Shown one piece after another: positions 36,816 to 47,492 of a stretch of 64,000 bases of DNA (position 1 is the stretch's first letter; every line of letters begins with the position of its first letter). The stretch is from the NCBI GenBank assembly GCA_010671905.1, contig JAAHII010000001.1, positions 7,650,026-7,714,025 on the forward strand, given 5' to 3'. Source of the stretch: Leptolyngbya sp. SIOISBB. Lineage in GTDB: Bacteria > Cyanobacteriota > Cyanobacteriia > Phormidesmidales > Phormidesmidaceae. The notes beneath the pieces were generated by a model, which worked only from the letters and a program-made list of their open reading frames with translations, had not been told where the DNA came from and made no database searches. The position numbers were made by a program, and so were the translations under genes.

Positions 36816-39206
36816 ATGAGTTTTTGGGGATTTATTCAAAAATGGGTTATGCCCCGCAAGAGCATTGCCCACGAAATTGGGAAAGGCTATGTCTTTGCCA
36901 TTGGCATCGCTATCCTAGGGACTGGTGCCGGACTGGTGCTCGGTGACTATTTCCAAAATAAGGCGAGAGCGCAAGCTGCCATTATCCGCCAGGAAGAGAA
37001 ACTCCTGAAGGATTGGGAAAGTCAGGTCTTGATTCTGCAAGCCCATCCCCAAAGGCTTTTATCAGTGACGCAAGACTCCATCTGGTTTCAATATGAAACT
37101 AGCAAGTTTTCTAACGATCTCGTGTTGTTGGAGACTGCACTCGCTGATGTTGAGTCATTCATCCAACAGCCCCAAACTGCGGCTGTTATCGACAATCATC
37201 AGGAGATTTTTGACTTAGCTCAAGGCACGTCAACTACCTTTGAAAATTACGCGACGTTTATTCGAGCGTTGTGGTCAACGATTAATCCCCAAGGCATTGC
37301 TGTCTCAGAACAAAGTAGTTCCCCCCAGCGATTGGCTCAGGCGCTAACCGGACAAGAAGCAAAACAATTCCAGCTTGAATTTGATAATCTGCTGGAAACG
37401 CTGGCGCGACTAGAGCAAATGAGTGACATCTCGCGCCAGGAAGCCGAAGCAGCGCTGGCGGATGCTAACCGGCTACGCCTCAACATCATTGTGATCAGTA
37501 TGCTGCTGTCGATCGCGATCGCCGTGGTGCTGGCAACGCTCACTAGTCGCGCGATCGCGCGACCGCTGCAAACCGTTACCGGCATTGCTCAGCGCGTCAC
37601 TCAAGACTCCAACTTTGATTTACAGGCACCCATTACCACCGAAAACGAAGTCGGCATCCTGACCCAGTCGCTCAACCAACTCATTAGCCGGGTTAAAAAA
37701 CTCTTAGAAGAGCAGGCTGCTCGCACGGTTGAGCTAGAGCAGGCAACCGCCGCTGCAGAGGCCGCCAATCAAGCCAAGAGTCAGTTCTTGGCCAACATGA
37801 GCCATGAGTTACGGACTCCCCTCAACGGCATCTTAGGCTACGCCCAAATCTTGAGGCAATCTCCAACCGTGCAAGGGCGCGATCGCAAAGGGATTGAGGT
37901 AATTCACCAATCGGGTTCTCACCTGTTGACCCTGATCAACGACGTGCTGGATATCTCAAAAATTGAAGCTGGCAAACTCGAGCTACACCCTAAAGCAGTC
38001 CAGCTATCGACCTTGCTAGAAAGTACGGTGGAAATTTGCCGCATCAAGGCCGAGCAAAAAGCTGTTGCTTTTTCTTACCACAGTCCTTCTCAGTTACCAA
38101 CCTGCGTGATTGTGGATGACAAGCGGCTGCGCCAAGTGTTATTGAACCTGTTGGGCAATGCCATCAAGTTTACTGACCAGGGGCAAGTGAACCTCACGAT
38201 TGAAGTTCTGAATCCTGATCTTGTCCCCGCTAACCCTGATAGAAATTCCGGTGACAGGCTGGCCGAGCTTCGCTTCCGCATTCAGGATACGGGCGTCGGG
38301 ATGTCCCCCAAGCAACTGGAGAAAATTTTCTTGCCCTTTGAGCAGGTGGGTGATGTCAAGCGGCGTTCTGAAGGGACAGGACTTGGGCTGTCGATCACAC
38401 AAAAACTCTTGATGGCAATGGACAGTACGCTCACGGTTACCAGTGACTATGGTCAGGGGAGTATGTTCGAATTTGAGTTAGCCCTGCCCATCGCGCAGCA
38501 ATCTGTCCTGGTAGACGTACAGCAAGCCATTGTGGGATATCGGGGAGCCCGTCGCACCCTTTTAGTCATTGATGACAGTGAGCAAAATCGGGCTGTTGTG
38601 CTTAATCTACTTGAGCCCCTCGGCTTTCAGTTGGCATTAGCAGAGGACGGCCACAGTGGCTTGGCACAGGCCCAAAACCTCCATCCCGATCTGATTATTA
38701 CGGATATTAAATTGCCCGACATCGATGGGATATCGGTAATTGAGCAGTTGCGTCAGCAGGCTGACTTTCAAGACACCCCAATTATTGCGTCCTCAGCAAA
38801 CGTCTTTTCAGGAAATTGTCAAGATTGCGAAACCGCCGGGGCTGATGCCTTTTTGCCGAAGCCCATTGACGTTGCCGACTTGTTCAACACCTTGGAAAAA
38901 CTGTTGAGCTTGGAGTGGCAATATCAGTCTGACACGACTGTTGCTGACACTATCAGCACTCAGCCAATCCCCAACTGCAGCCCGGAAGTCGCTCAGGAAA
39001 CACCCTTGGTTGCCCCGGCACCAGCGATTCTGGAGCGGCTGTATGACCTGGCGATGCGTGGCCATATTAAGGGCATTCTAAAAGAGGCTGAACTGCTGCG
39101 ACAAGACAGTACGTTGATTCCCTTTGCGGATCGAATTCAGGCGATCGCGCAATCATTTCGTGAACAGGAATTGCTAGCATTCATCTCTCAACATAAGGGC
39201 TCTTAA
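36816..39206 (+). CDS. Membrane hybrid sensor histidine kinase with receiver domain
   Basis: The 796-residue protein has an N-terminal membrane helix (about 25-48) and a periplasmic sensor region (about 50-220). A second helix (about 222-245) leads to a HAMP linker. HisKA follows with FLANMSHELRTPLNGILGYAQIL (His near 330), then HATPase_c (RLRQVLLNLLGNAIKFT, GTGLGLSI). A receiver domain carries phospho-acceptor Asp near 630 in TDIKLPDIDG. A short C-terminal helical region (about 720-796) may be an Hpt remnant or linker. It lies after two PhnD-like genes and four bases before another receiver-kinase gene, which suggests one signalling unit. Confidence 0.9.
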   Translation: MSFWGFIQKWVMPRKSIAHEIGKGYVFAIGIAILGTGAGLVLGDYFQNKARAQAAIIRQEEKLLKDWESQVLILQAHPQRLLSVTQDSIWFQYETSKFSNDLVLLETALADVESFIQQPQTAAVIDNHQEIFDLAQGTSTTFENYATFIRALWSTINPQGIAVSEQSSSPQRLAQALTGQEAKQFQLEFDNLLETLARLEQMSDISRQEAEAALADANRLRLNIIVISMLLSIAIAVVLATLTSRAIARPLQTVTGIAQRVTQDSNFDLQAPITTENEVGILTQSLNQLISRVKKLLEEQAARTVELEQATAAAEAANQAKSQFLANMSHELRTPLNGILGYAQILRQSPTVQGRDRKGIEVIHQSGSHLLTLINDVLDISKIEAGKLELHPKAVQLSTLLESTVEICRIKAEQKAVAFSYHSPSQLPTCVIVDDKRLRQVLLNLLGNAIKFTDQGQVNLTIEVLNPDLVPANPDRNSGDRLAELRFRIQDTGVGMSPKQLEKIFLPFEQVGDVKRRSEGTGLGLSITQKLLMAMDSTLTVTSDYGQGSMFEFELALPIAQQSVLVDVQQAIVGYRGARRTLLVIDDSEQNRAVVLNLLEPLGFQLALAEDGHSGLAQAQNLHPDLIITDIKLPDIDGISVIEQLRQQADFQDTPIIASSANVFSGNCQDCETAGADAFLPKPIDVADLFNTLEKLLSLEWQYQSDTTVADTISTQPIPNCSPEVAQETPLVAPAPAILERLYDLAMRGHIKGILKEAELLRQDSTLIPFADRIQAIAQSFREQELLAFISQHKGS

Positions 39207-39210
39207 ATTC

Positions 39211-40564
39211 ATGTCACTCGTTGGCTCTATCCAATCAAATCCGGCACCTCTTAATGATGCTAATGGTGGCACCGTTCTGGTGGTAGATGATACCCCCGCC
39301 AATTTGAGTGTCCTATTTGATCTATTGGATGACGCTGGCTTTCAAGTGCTCGTTGCTCAAGACGGGTTGAGTGCTTTGCAAAAGGTGGCGTATGCCCGGC
39401 CAGACTTGATATTGCTGGATATCATGATGCCAGGGATTGATGGGTTTGAAACCTGTCGTCGCCTCAAGGCCAACCCAGAAACCCAAGATATTCCGATCTT
39501 ATTTATTACAGCGCTATCAGAAGCAGAGTATAAAGTACGCGGCTTTGAATTAGGGGCGGTTGATTACCTTACCAAACCCTTTCAAAAAGAGGAAGTCATT
39601 GCCCGTGTACAAACTCACATCAAACTGTCACGTCTCACGCAAACGTTAGAAGCTCAGGTCACTCATCGGACCCAAGAATTGTCTCAATCTTTAGATGATT
39701 TACACCAAATGCAGGTGCAGCTGGTGCAGAGTGAAAAAATGTCTAGCCTAGGGCAATTAGTCGCTGGAGTTGCCCATGAAATTAATAATCCAGTCAACTT
39801 CATTCATGGCAACTTATCCCACGTCAAAAATTACGTTCAAGAGATCCTGGATTTTGTAGAACTCTATCAAGCTCACTATCCTGAGCCAGTGGCAGACATT
39901 CGAATAGCCGCTGAAGAGATTGATTTGGAGTTTCTACAAGAAGATTTAGACAAAATCATTGATTCGATGCAGCTAGGAACGGATCGTATTCGCCAAATCG
40001 TGTTGTCGCTGCGTAATTTCTCTCGTGGCGATGCCTCTGAATTCAAGGCCGTAGACATTCACGATGGTATTGACAGTACCTTGATGATCTTGCAGCATCG
40101 CCTAAAGGCCCGACCTGAACACCCTGAGATCGAACTCATCAGAGATTATGGGGAATTACCGCTGGTGGAATGCTGTTCTGGTCCCCTAAACCAGGTATTT
40201 ATGAATATTTTGGCAAATGCGATTGATGCCTTAGAAGAATGGAATACCCAACGGACTTGGGAAGAGAGCAAGGCTAATCCGAGTCAGCTGACGGTTCGTA
40301 CTTCCGTTATCGAGAATCAGTGGATTCAAATTACGATTGCTGATAATGGCTTGGGAATCTCTGAAACAATCAGGCAAAAGATTTTTTCAGCCTTTCTTTA
40401 CTACCAAGTCAATTGGCAAAGGGACTGGTATGGGACTGTCGATCAGTTACCAAATTATTGTAGAAAAGCATGGTGGTAAGCTCGATTGTTTCTCACAGCC
40501 GGGTCAGGGAGCCGAGTTTCTGATTCAGCTTCCAGTACGTCAAAAAGAACAGATGGGCACTTAG
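39211..40564 (+). CDS. Response regulator-histidine kinase fusion, frameshifted near C-terminus
   Basis: The N-terminal receiver has [14 protein letters not shown] and [13 protein letters not shown], with the acceptor Asp near 70. A coiled coil links it to HisKA with [20 protein letters not shown] (His near 189) and a HATPase domain whose N box is [11 protein letters not shown]. At plus 40382-40387 a run of six T's throws the frame, giving a stop at 40479. With five T's it reads [20 protein letters not shown], the expected F and G2 boxes, and ends at 40564 after [12 protein letters not shown]. Corrected length is about 450 residues. It starts four bases after the hybrid kinase gene, so the two are co-expressed partners. 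Confidence 0.88.
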
Positions 40565-40708
40565 GCTTGGCGAATGCCGGCCCTTTCACGCAGCAGGGAC
40601 AATTTACTGTTGGTGAAGAATCTCTTAGAGAATCATCAATACTCTGGGTTTACAGTAAGGGTTTTCAGCAAGTAACTGCCGTTCACACAACTGCTGAGTC
40701 AGAACATA

Positions 40709-41569
40709 CTAGGTCAGTGGATCGAGACCTTTGCGAGCATATTCGTAGCGCAGCTTTAAGCCTAAAGTCACCTGCTTCATCAACCAGTAAAACACCGTCA
40801 AGATCACAAACGTGACGACAATGACTGCGACTGGTCGTTTAGACGTCAGAGTGTTTAGGGTGATAGCCAACACACTCGTCGGGTCAATGACGACATCCCA
40901 ACTGTTGAGCCGGATAAACCGTCCTAAGTAAATACCAAAGGCACAAAGGGCATGCAGGGCTAATTCTGTCGGCAAAATCAGTGAACCGAGATCCCGCTGT
41001 TTCAAAAAATAATTGATGTTGACGAGTGCCACTACGTAAGCTTCAAAACCCAACAGCATGGCAAATAAATGCAGGGGCACAAAGATTAGGGCCACTACCC
41101 AAACTCGAATATCCCCATAGCTGGTGGCTCGAATTAGATGGATCACATCGGTCAAGATATAAGGAGCATTGGGCAAAAAGGCAATGAAAGTTGCCAAGCC
41201 TAGCCACCACAGGCCAGTTTTTGATAAAGTCGCTTGGCGAGACAGCCACACGCTAGCTCCCAGCGCAACCAAACCGACAATCCCCAACCACAGCAATTGC
41301 AGCTTGACCTCGGGGCTGCCAATTTGCACCGCCTGCCAACTACCTGCGAAGGAATCTTGAATGCGTCCTAATCGGGAGCTGATCCCGACAGCACCGATTA
41401 CCCCCGTCAAGACCCAAGCTCCCGCTAAAAATTGAGGGGAGATGGCTTTAGGGCGAAAAAGTTGAAAACTCAATAGCGTGGGGACAAAGGCCAGAAACAG
41501 ATTCCAGGCGATCCAGCCGTTATAGACATTATTTAGGCCAGCATAGATATCAAATAGTAGCGATCTCAT
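40709..41569 (-). CDS. DUF1361 family membrane protein
   Basis: The 286-residue protein has about seven hydrophobic helices and the family signature FIAFLPNAPYILTDVIHL near residue 135. DUF1361 proteins are integral membrane proteins of unknown function found in cyanobacteria and Gram-positives. The N-terminal 60-80 residues include an extra helical region. It converges with the signalling operon and is divergent from corA. I cannot give a function. Confidence 0.82.
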   Translation of the reverse strand: MRSLLFDIYAGLNNVYNGWIAWNLFLAFVPTLLSFQLFRPKAISPQFLAGAWVLTGVIGAVGISSRLGRIQDSFAGSWQAVQIGSPEVKLQLLWLGIVGLVALGASVWLSRQATLSKTGLWWLGLATFIAFLPNAPYILTDVIHLIRATSYGDIRVWVVALIFVPLHLFAMLLGFEAYVVALVNINYFLKQRDLGSLILPTELALHALCAFGIYLGRFIRLNSWDVVIDPTSVLAITLNTLTSKRPVAVIVVTFVILTVFYWLMKQVTLGLKLRYEYARKGLDPLT

Positions 41570-41825
41570 GGGAGTTTTGTATAACTAGACGAAAATTCTC
41601 TCCCAGTCTAGTCAACGTCAGTTGGCAATGAGATCTCTTCCAACAAATTCAGACGATTACCGACATACCCATTGCCAAGCACTTTATTCTGGCTTGATCA
41701 TTTTGGTGGGAGAAAATCTGAAACAACATGGTCCTCTTTTGAAACGCAGCCTAATATCGGTCTAAAAAAGGAGGACGATCGCGGCAATACCTTTTATGCT
41801 CAAAGCGGCGATCGCAGGTAACCGC

Positions 41826-43043
41826 ATGGGCAAAAAGCGTAAACAGGGCCAGTCCCAACCACTCGATCAGGCTGCTCAGACCGTCCTGACGAAGCGCCCC
41901 TTCATGCCAGCAGCAATCGAGGAAGCAGAGATTGACCTGCTGGACTACAACTACGATTTACCCGGCAGTCTCCCAGGGACTCTCAACATCCCCGATGATG
42001 CTGAACCGACCGAACTTGTCTTGATTAGCTACAACCCTGAGCAATCTATTCAAAAAACGCTGCACACCCCTGAAGAATGTATCCCTTATCTAGAAGAGAA
42101 AATGGTGTGCTGGCTCGATGTCCGAGGGTTAGGGACAGAACCCATACTCCGTCAAGTTGGCGGCATTTTTAGCTTGCATCCATTGTTGCTAGAAGATGTG
42201 GTGAATGTGCCCCATCGGCCCAAGTTGGAATTTTATGACGACCATTTGCTCATGATTGTGCACATGGTGCACCCCTCTCAGCGCGGACATGGATTCGTCG
42301 CTGAGCAAGTGAGTTTTATTTTGCGGCATCATGTCCTGCTCACCATGCAGGAAGAAAATCGTTGGGATTGCTTTGATCCAGTGCGCGATCGCCTCAGACG
42401 GAGTTTAGGATTGTTGCGCCAACGCGGCGCGGGCTACCTGGCTTATACACTGCTGGATACTCTGGTGGATGGTTATTTCCCCGTGTTAGAGCAGTATGGC
42501 GAATATATTGAAACGCTAGAAGACGAAGTGGTGATGCGTCCCACCCGTAAGACGTTGCAAAAGATTCATACCTTGCGACGAGAGCTACTGATGTTGCGGC
42601 GGTATATCTGGCCTCAACGCACCGTGGTCAACAGCTTAATTCGCGATGGCAGTGACTTTCTCACCCAAGAAAATCGCATCTATCTACAGGATGTGTACGA
42701 CCACATCATTCAAATCTTGGACATTTTGGAAACTTATCGCGAAGTCTCGTCGAGTTTGATGGATGTATATTTGTCGTCCGTGAGCAATCGCATGAATGAT
42801 GTGATGAAGCTGCTGACAGTAATTTCAACCATCTTCATACCCCTGACTTTTATTGCCGGGGTATATGGCATGAACTTTAATCCGGCAGCCTCACCGGTCA
42901 ACATGCCGGAACTGAATTGGTATTGGGGCTACCCGCTCTGTTTGGGCGTCATGGGAGCGCTCGCCATCACCCTCATCACCTTCTTTTGGCAGCAGGGATG
43001 GTTTGAAAATTTCTCAGCCCCGCCACCCGAGGGCGATCGCTAA
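41826..43043 (+). CDS. corA: Magnesium/cobalt transporter CorA
   Basis: CorA is a pentameric divalent cation channel. The cytoplasmic N-terminal domain (to about residue 330) contains [15 protein letters not shown] and [13 protein letters not shown]. The two C-terminal helices carry the selectivity loop YGMNF followed by [12 protein letters not shown] prefer the ATG at 41826 ([12 protein letters not shown]), which starts the basic N-terminus, although an ATG ten codons earlier is in frame. The length of about 405 residues is normal for the CorA-II or cyanobacterial type. apt follows on the same strand. Confidence 0.93.
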   Translation: MGKKRKQGQSQPLDQAAQTVLTKRPFMPAAIEEAEIDLLDYNYDLPGSLPGTLNIPDDAEPTELVLISYNPEQSIQKTLHTPEECIPYLEEKMVCWLDVRGLGTEPILRQVGGIFSLHPLLLEDVVNVPHRPKLEFYDDHLLMIVHMVHPSQRGHGFVAEQVSFILRHHVLLTMQEENRWDCFDPVRDRLRRSLGLLRQRGAGYLAYTLLDTLVDGYFPVLEQYGEYIETLEDEVVMRPTRKTLQKIHTLRRELLMLRRYIWPQRTVVNSLIRDGSDFLTQENRIYLQDVYDHIIQILDILETYREVSSSLMDVYLSSVSNRMNDVMKLLTVISTIFIPLTFIAGVYGMNFNPAASPVNMPELNWYWGYPLCLGVMGALAITLITFFWQQGWFENFSAPPPEGDR

Positions 43044-43116
43044 CGCGGGCAGTGGTACGATGACGATGTTTTTGCCTGCGACGTTTGTTTGTTCCCTCAG
43101 CCAAGTCATTGTCACT

Positions 43117-43629
43117 ATGGATCTCAAGTCGGTCATTCGAGAAATTCCTGACTTTCCAAAACCGGGCATTTCGTTCAAGGACATCACCACTCTGTTAGGG
43201 AATCCTGCCGCTCTGAAGCATGCGATCGATTTACTAGAGGCGAAATGCAGTGAACTGCAGCCCGACTATGTCGTCGGCATCGAGTCACGGGGATTCATTT
43301 TTGGGATGCCTTTAGCGGATCGCCTCAATGTCGGGTTTGCCCCCGTACGTAAACCCGGTAAACTGCCTGGCCCCATCCACAGTGCCGACTATGAATTAGA
43401 GTATGGTGCTGATTGTTTGGAACTCCACCAAGATGCCTTTGCCCCTGGCAGTCGCGTGATTGTCGTGGATGACCTGATCGCGACCGGGGGCACCGCGATC
43501 GCCACCGCCGAATTAATTGCCAAAACCGACTGTGAACTGGCCGGTTTTGGGTTTGTCGTGGAGCTTTCTGACCTTGGTGGTCGCAAAAAGTTACCGCAAG
43601 TACCTATCATCAGCTTGGTGCAGTATTAA
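43117..43629 (+). CDS. apt: Adenine phosphoribosyltransferase
   Basis: Apt salvages adenine with PRPP to AMP. The product reads [27 protein letters not shown] and has the PRPP-binding signature [13 protein letters not shown], with flanking [10 protein letters not shown]. The frame is open back to 43003, overlapping corA, but homologues begin at the ATG 43117, giving 170 residues. It lies 73 bases after corA and 31 bases before a permease gene. Confidence 0.95.
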   Translation: MDLKSVIREIPDFPKPGISFKDITTLLGNPAALKHAIDLLEAKCSELQPDYVVGIESRGFIFGMPLADRLNVGFAPVRKPGKLPGPIHSADYELEYGADCLELHQDAFAPGSRVIVVDDLIATGGTAIATAELIAKTDCELAGFGFVVELSDLGGRKKLPQVPIISLVQY

Positions 43630-43659
43630 CATGGACAACATTACGCGTTTTCTGGCTGT

Positions 43660-44721
43660 ATGACCCCGTCTCAACCCTCTCGTCCTCAGCGATCGTCGGT
43701 CGAAGTTTGGTATCTTGCGCAAAACTTTTTTACCAGCGAAACTAGCCTCTATATTTTTAAGCGCATCTTGCAGGCGCTGTTAACGCTGTTTTTGGCTTCC
43801 ATCTTCAGCTTTTTTATCATCCAGCTATCGCCGGGAGATTTTTTAGATCTCTACCGCCAAAATCCGCAAGTTTCGCCCGAGACGATTCAGCAGCTAGAAC
43901 AGCAATTTGGGCTTGATCGCCCCGTGTGGGAGCAATACTTTCTCTGGTTGTGGCAAGTAGTCAGCAGCTTTAATTTTGGCACCAGTTTTGCTTATCAGCG
44001 TCCCGTCTCAGAAGTCCTGTGGGAACGCATTCCCAATACCTTGTTGCTGTCACTGTCTTCAATTTTGGTGACCTGGTCGATCGCGATTCCGCTGGGCATT
44101 GTGGGGGCGGTCAGACAAAACCAGTTCATCGATCAATTTTTACGGGTCATTAGTTACGTGGGCCAAGGCATTCCCACGATTATTACGGGATTGCTGCTCC
44201 TCTTCTTTGCCCAAATCACCGCTCCCTTATTTCCCATTGGCGGCATCACCAGCATCAACCATGAAGACCTTACCTGGTTTGGCAAAATCTTGGATGTCGC
44301 CTGGCATTTGGTGTTACCAACGTTAGCGCTCAGCATTACCAGTTATGCGGGCCTGCAGCGAATCATGCGAGGCCAACTACTTGATGTGCTGCGGCAAGAT
44401 TACATCCGCACGGCTCGCGCCAAGGGCATGCCAGAAGAACGCGTCATTTATGTGCACGCGCTACGGAACGCGATCAATCCGATGATCACGCTGCTGGGGT
44501 TTGAGTTTGCCAATATCTTGGCAGGGGCGTTTATTACCGAAAACTACTTCAATTGGCCCGGTTTAGGACGGTTGATTCTACAGGCTGTGCAGGCGCAAGA
44601 TTTGTACCTAGTGATGGCTAGTCTGATGATGGGGGCTGTCATCTTGATCATCGGCAATTTATTAGCAGACATTGCCCTGACCTTTGTTGACCCCCGCATC
44701 AAGCTTTCGGAAATGAGCTAA
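43660..44721 (+). CDS. DppB-type ABC transporter permease
   Basis: The 353-residue protein has six predicted helices and the EAA-loop region RTARAKGMPEERVIYVHALRNA typical of dipeptide, oligopeptide or nickel permeases. The N-terminus FKRILQALLTLFLASIFSFFIIQLSPGD is classic for DppB after a 35-residue leader. No DppA, DppC, DppD or DppF genes are next to it. Scattered single components are usual in cyanobacteria. The substrate cannot be determined. Confidence 0.9.
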   Translation: MTPSQPSRPQRSSVEVWYLAQNFFTSETSLYIFKRILQALLTLFLASIFSFFIIQLSPGDFLDLYRQNPQVSPETIQQLEQQFGLDRPVWEQYFLWLWQVVSSFNFGTSFAYQRPVSEVLWERIPNTLLLSLSSILVTWSIAIPLGIVGAVRQNQFIDQFLRVISYVGQGIPTIITGLLLLFFAQITAPLFPIGGITSINHEDLTWFGKILDVAWHLVLPTLALSITSYAGLQRIMRGQLLDVLRQDYIRTARAKGMPEERVIYVHALRNAINPMITLLGFEFANILAGAFITENYFNWPGLGRLILQAVQAQDLYLVMASLMMGAVILIIGNLLADIALTFVDPRIKLSEMS

Positions 44722-45433
44722 GGGGAGCGGCAAAGCAATAAAGTACCTGTGGTACGAGTTTCGACTCCGCTCAACTCTCGGGATGCGTAGGTTGAGCGGA
44801 GTCGAAACCGGGTTTATCCGACATTTCGCAGGTCCTCTCACCAAACCACATGATTTTCAAAGCCCTTTCCACTAAGGCTTTCAGCAATAGGGACTGGAAT
44901 TGAGTCATCTTGGTTCGCTGCGTTCTGCATCAATTGAGTGGTCTTTATGAACGCTGGTTGGGTTTTCTGAGCGATATCGCGGTCGACAGGTCGGACTGAA
45001 AGGTCAGCGTTACTGGCGTTGATGCCGGCAGCTCTGCTGCAATGTGAGTCTGCTTTTCAGCGGTTAAGAATTGAACATCCTCAAAATGGTAAAATGCTTA
45101 CACGGTAAGCGTTTCAGAGTATTCAGTAAAATACCTTTTTCTGTCTTTCAACCTGCGAAATGTGGGATGAACCGGGATCAGCTGAACCGGGCTTTGGCCA
45201 GTTTTGTGCTTGCCATGCCCCTCAAGGCATTCGTTTTGGGTTACACCAGTTACCTAAAAATTGACAGCCATTGTGTAACACCACAGAGTTAAGCTGCTTC
45301 ACCTAATCCCATTGCACACTGATTGTATCGATTTGGTTGATTAAGTCTGAGCGTTTACTGCAGCGGGTGAACGGAAGCGATCGCGAACCTTTTCACGATG
45401 ACAATAGCGATGCGGGGATAGTGAAAAGCCCCC
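44722..45433. other. Intergenic region with one large inverted repeat
   Basis: About 710 bases. An 18-bp-arm inverted repeat lies near the permease stop (listed separately). A smaller AATGCTTAC/GTAAGCGTT pair occurs near 45091-45113. The open frame at 45071-45292 has no family or codon support. Confidence 0.4.
44758..44808. repeat. Inverted repeat with 18-bp perfect arms
   Basis: GTTTCGACTCCGCTCAAC and GTTGAGCGGAGTCGAAAC are exact inverted copies separated by 15 bases, placed 37 bases after the permease stop. The same 'GACTCCGCTCAAC' word is a widespread cyanobacterial repeat. It may act as a terminator. Confidence 0.75.
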
Positions 45434-46087
45434 TTACTCGGACTCGTCTGGCACTTCTAAAGGTTGAGTAGGCGTTTCCAAAGACTCTGACGGCAATTCT
45501 TCCAAGCGATCGGGGGATGGGGTATTGTCAAAGCCTGGATCTAACGGGTCGATGGGGGATGGAAAAGGGCTAGGACTAAGCAAGTCATCTTCAGGCAGAG
45601 ATTGCCCTGGTAAGGGTTGTTCTAAACCGGGGATTTGAGAATCCAAGGATTCACCTGGGAGAGTGGCCAGCGCAACGCGATCGCCCCCTACCGAGCGCAA
45701 CAAATCCAAGACTTGAATCACATCTTCGTAACGAGCATCGCGTGAGGCGTATAGCACAATCAGCCCATCGGGCGACACCTGCTGATGTTGCAGCAGCACG
45801 TCGTACAGCAAATTGAGCGTAACGGGCTGTTGATCAATATAAACCTGACCGATCGCATCCACACTGACGTATAACCGCTCTCGTTGCAGGGCTTGAGCGC
45901 CAATGCCTTGGGGCGGTAGCGGATCCCCCGTACTCGCATTTGGCAAATCGAGATCAATAGCCTGCTGGCGCGTTAGGCCCACCGCCGCCAGGATAAAGAA
46001 TGTCAAAATGCAGAAAATGACATCGATCAGCGGAATAATCTCAATCCTGACATCTTCTGACGGAGAGTCTAGTAGATCAATTTTCAT
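45434..46087 (-). CDS. exbD: ExbD/TolR-family biopolymer transport protein
   Basis: The protein of about 217 residues starts MKIDLLDSPSEDVRIEI, has one membrane helix IIPLIDVIFCILTFFILAAVG with the essential Asp, and a periplasmic domain. The last 60 residues are rich in Pro, Asp and Ser (PLPGQSLPEDDLLSPSPFPS), which is unusual for ExbD. The ATG at 46087 overlaps the end of exbB by 11 bases, so the longer upstream frame is not real. With ExbB it forms a proton-driven motor for TonB-type or Tol-type energy coupling. No tonB gene is present here. Confidence 0.88.
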   Translation of the reverse strand: MKIDLLDSPSEDVRIEIIPLIDVIFCILTFFILAAVGLTRQQAIDLDLPNASTGDPLPPQGIGAQALQRERLYVSVDAIGQVYIDQQPVTLNLLYDVLLQHQQVSPDGLIVLYASRDARYEDVIQVLDLLRSVGGDRVALATLPGESLDSQIPGLEQPLPGQSLPEDDLLSPSPFPSPIDPLDPGFDNTPSPDRLEELPSESLETPTQPLEVPDESE

Positions 46088-46763
46088 GGGAGGTGGCCAT
46101 CTCTGCTGACTGACTTTCGACCGGTTCGCTGGCGCGCTCTTGAGCTGACCAAGCCTGACGATATAGCAACTCAAGCTCGCTGCCCGACTGCCGAAAGACT
46201 TTGGCCTGGCCAAAGACAAACCCTTGGAACAAGCGGTAAAACGCCAAGCTCACGATCGCGATGACTAGCCCCGCCGCTGTACTAATCAACGCTTCACCAA
46301 TGCCTAGCACGGTGCCACTTGTGCTATCGCTAGCGAGATCAGACAGCTCGATTGAGCCCAGAGAATTAATCAGACCGACGACGGTGCCGAGCAGGCCCAG
46401 CATGGGAGACAGGGCAATCACCGCTTCCAGGATCTTCTCGCCCTTGCGCATGACCGTCAGTTCTTCATCCGCTGAGGTTTCTAACGCCAGGCGAAAGACT
46501 TCTGGATCAGGAGTTTCTAGCGACAGCGCCGAGTATAAAAAACGTCCCATGGGCAACTTGTTGGCCCGTTGGGCGATTTCACTCGCTGCCGCCCATTCCC
46601 GCCGTGCCGCTTCTAATACGCGCCCCGACACCTCGCGCTCCTTCGTCAAAATGCGTGACCAAAACCAAATCCGGTCGATGATGGTGCCCAATGCCAGAAC
46701 CGATAAAAACAGTAGTGGCCACATGGCAATACCGCCACGGGCAAACAGTTCTGTAATATTCAC
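46077..46763 (-). CDS. exbB: ExbB/TolQ/MotA-family proton channel protein
   Basis: The 228-residue product has an N-terminal helix (IAMWPLLFLSVLALGTIIDRIWFW) and the conserved pair LGLLGTVVGLINSL and GEALISTAAGLVIAIVSLAFYRLF. These form the proton path together with the ExbD Asp. It is the first gene of a two-gene operon with exbD and overlaps it by 11 bases. The start ATG at 46763 is preceded on the sense strand by a GAGGAGG-like ribosome site. Confidence 0.92.
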   Translation of the reverse strand: MNITELFARGGIAMWPLLFLSVLALGTIIDRIWFWSRILTKEREVSGRVLEAARREWAAASEIAQRANKLPMGRFLYSALSLETPDPEVFRLALETSADEELTVMRKGEKILEAVIALSPMLGLLGTVVGLINSLGSIELSDLASDSTSGTVLGIGEALISTAAGLVIAIVSLAFYRLFQGFVFGQAKVFRQSGSELELLYRQAWSAQERASEPVESQSAEMATSHEN

Positions 46764-47086
46764 AAAAGCACCTCCTCACTCATGCCATCGACTCTAGGGG
46801 AGCAATTCTATTGTTTGTTCTAGGGGGGCCTGCTAGCGATCGCCTCTCCCGAGAAAAACTGACCCAAGCAGGGCACTCCAATTTTAGAGAGTCATGCGAC
46901 ATTTTAAGGGCTGCGGCCAGAAATTGCGTCAATTGTTTGGGGACCGCTGGGTTCTTGAGCCCGGACTGAACGCTTCAGAACACCGCTGCGTACGGCTTTC
47001 CCCATGCATTAGTTGGATTTCTGCACTGTTAGACAAATGAATTTGTCGAGAGAATAGAACCGAACTTTGAGGGGAATCACAAGCAC
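46764..47086. other. Divergent intergenic region, no feature recognised
   Basis: About 320 bases between exbB and the DUF1232 gene. No repeat or hairpin is strong enough to report. Confidence 0.3.
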
Positions 47087-47380
47087 ATGGAAAACTTAGT
47101 TCAGTCTTTTTACAACTGGTATCAGCAAACTATCCGTCATCCCAAGTATCGGTGGGTACTCATCGGCGGCACGCTACTTTATCTGATTTCACCGATCGAC
47201 ATTGCGCCTGACTTTATTCCCATCATTGGCTGGATTGACGATGCCGCGATCGCGACATTACTCGTCGCTGAATTGGGCCAAGTCTTCTTAGAAGCGATGA
47301 GCAAGCGCAATCAATCCGCCAAAACGAATCGTCCCCGGACCCAAGATGCTGGTTTCAGAACGATTGATATCGAGTCGTAA
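47087..47380 (+). CDS. DUF1232 (YkvA-like) small membrane protein
   Basis: The 97-residue protein contains the hallmark LLYLISPIDIAPDFIPIIGWIDDAAIATLL (about residues 31-60), with the Asp/Pro pattern of DUF1232. The hydrophobic part suggests membrane association. The role of the family is not established. It starts MENLVQSFYNWYQQT and is followed by the convergent carA gene. Confidence 0.88.
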   Translation: MENLVQSFYNWYQQTIRHPKYRWVLIGGTLLYLISPIDIAPDFIPIIGWIDDAAIATLLVAELGQVFLEAMSKRNQSAKTNRPRTQDAGFRTIDIES

Positions 47381-47492
47381 GTGAAGCCCAAGATTCCAAA
47401 CTCAGTCCCAGCTGTCAAATTGTGTCTGCAGGCCGGAGCTGAGTTCAACAGTTTAAATGCAGAGAATGGGCGATCGCCGAGAGCATCGGGCT

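Noticed and set aside
40337-40564. Separate small ATPase-domain gene
   Set aside because: It is the C-terminal G2-box part of the preceding kinase in another frame.
45071-45292. Open frame of 73 codons in the intergenic gap
   Set aside because: No ribosome site, no family, composition not gene-like.
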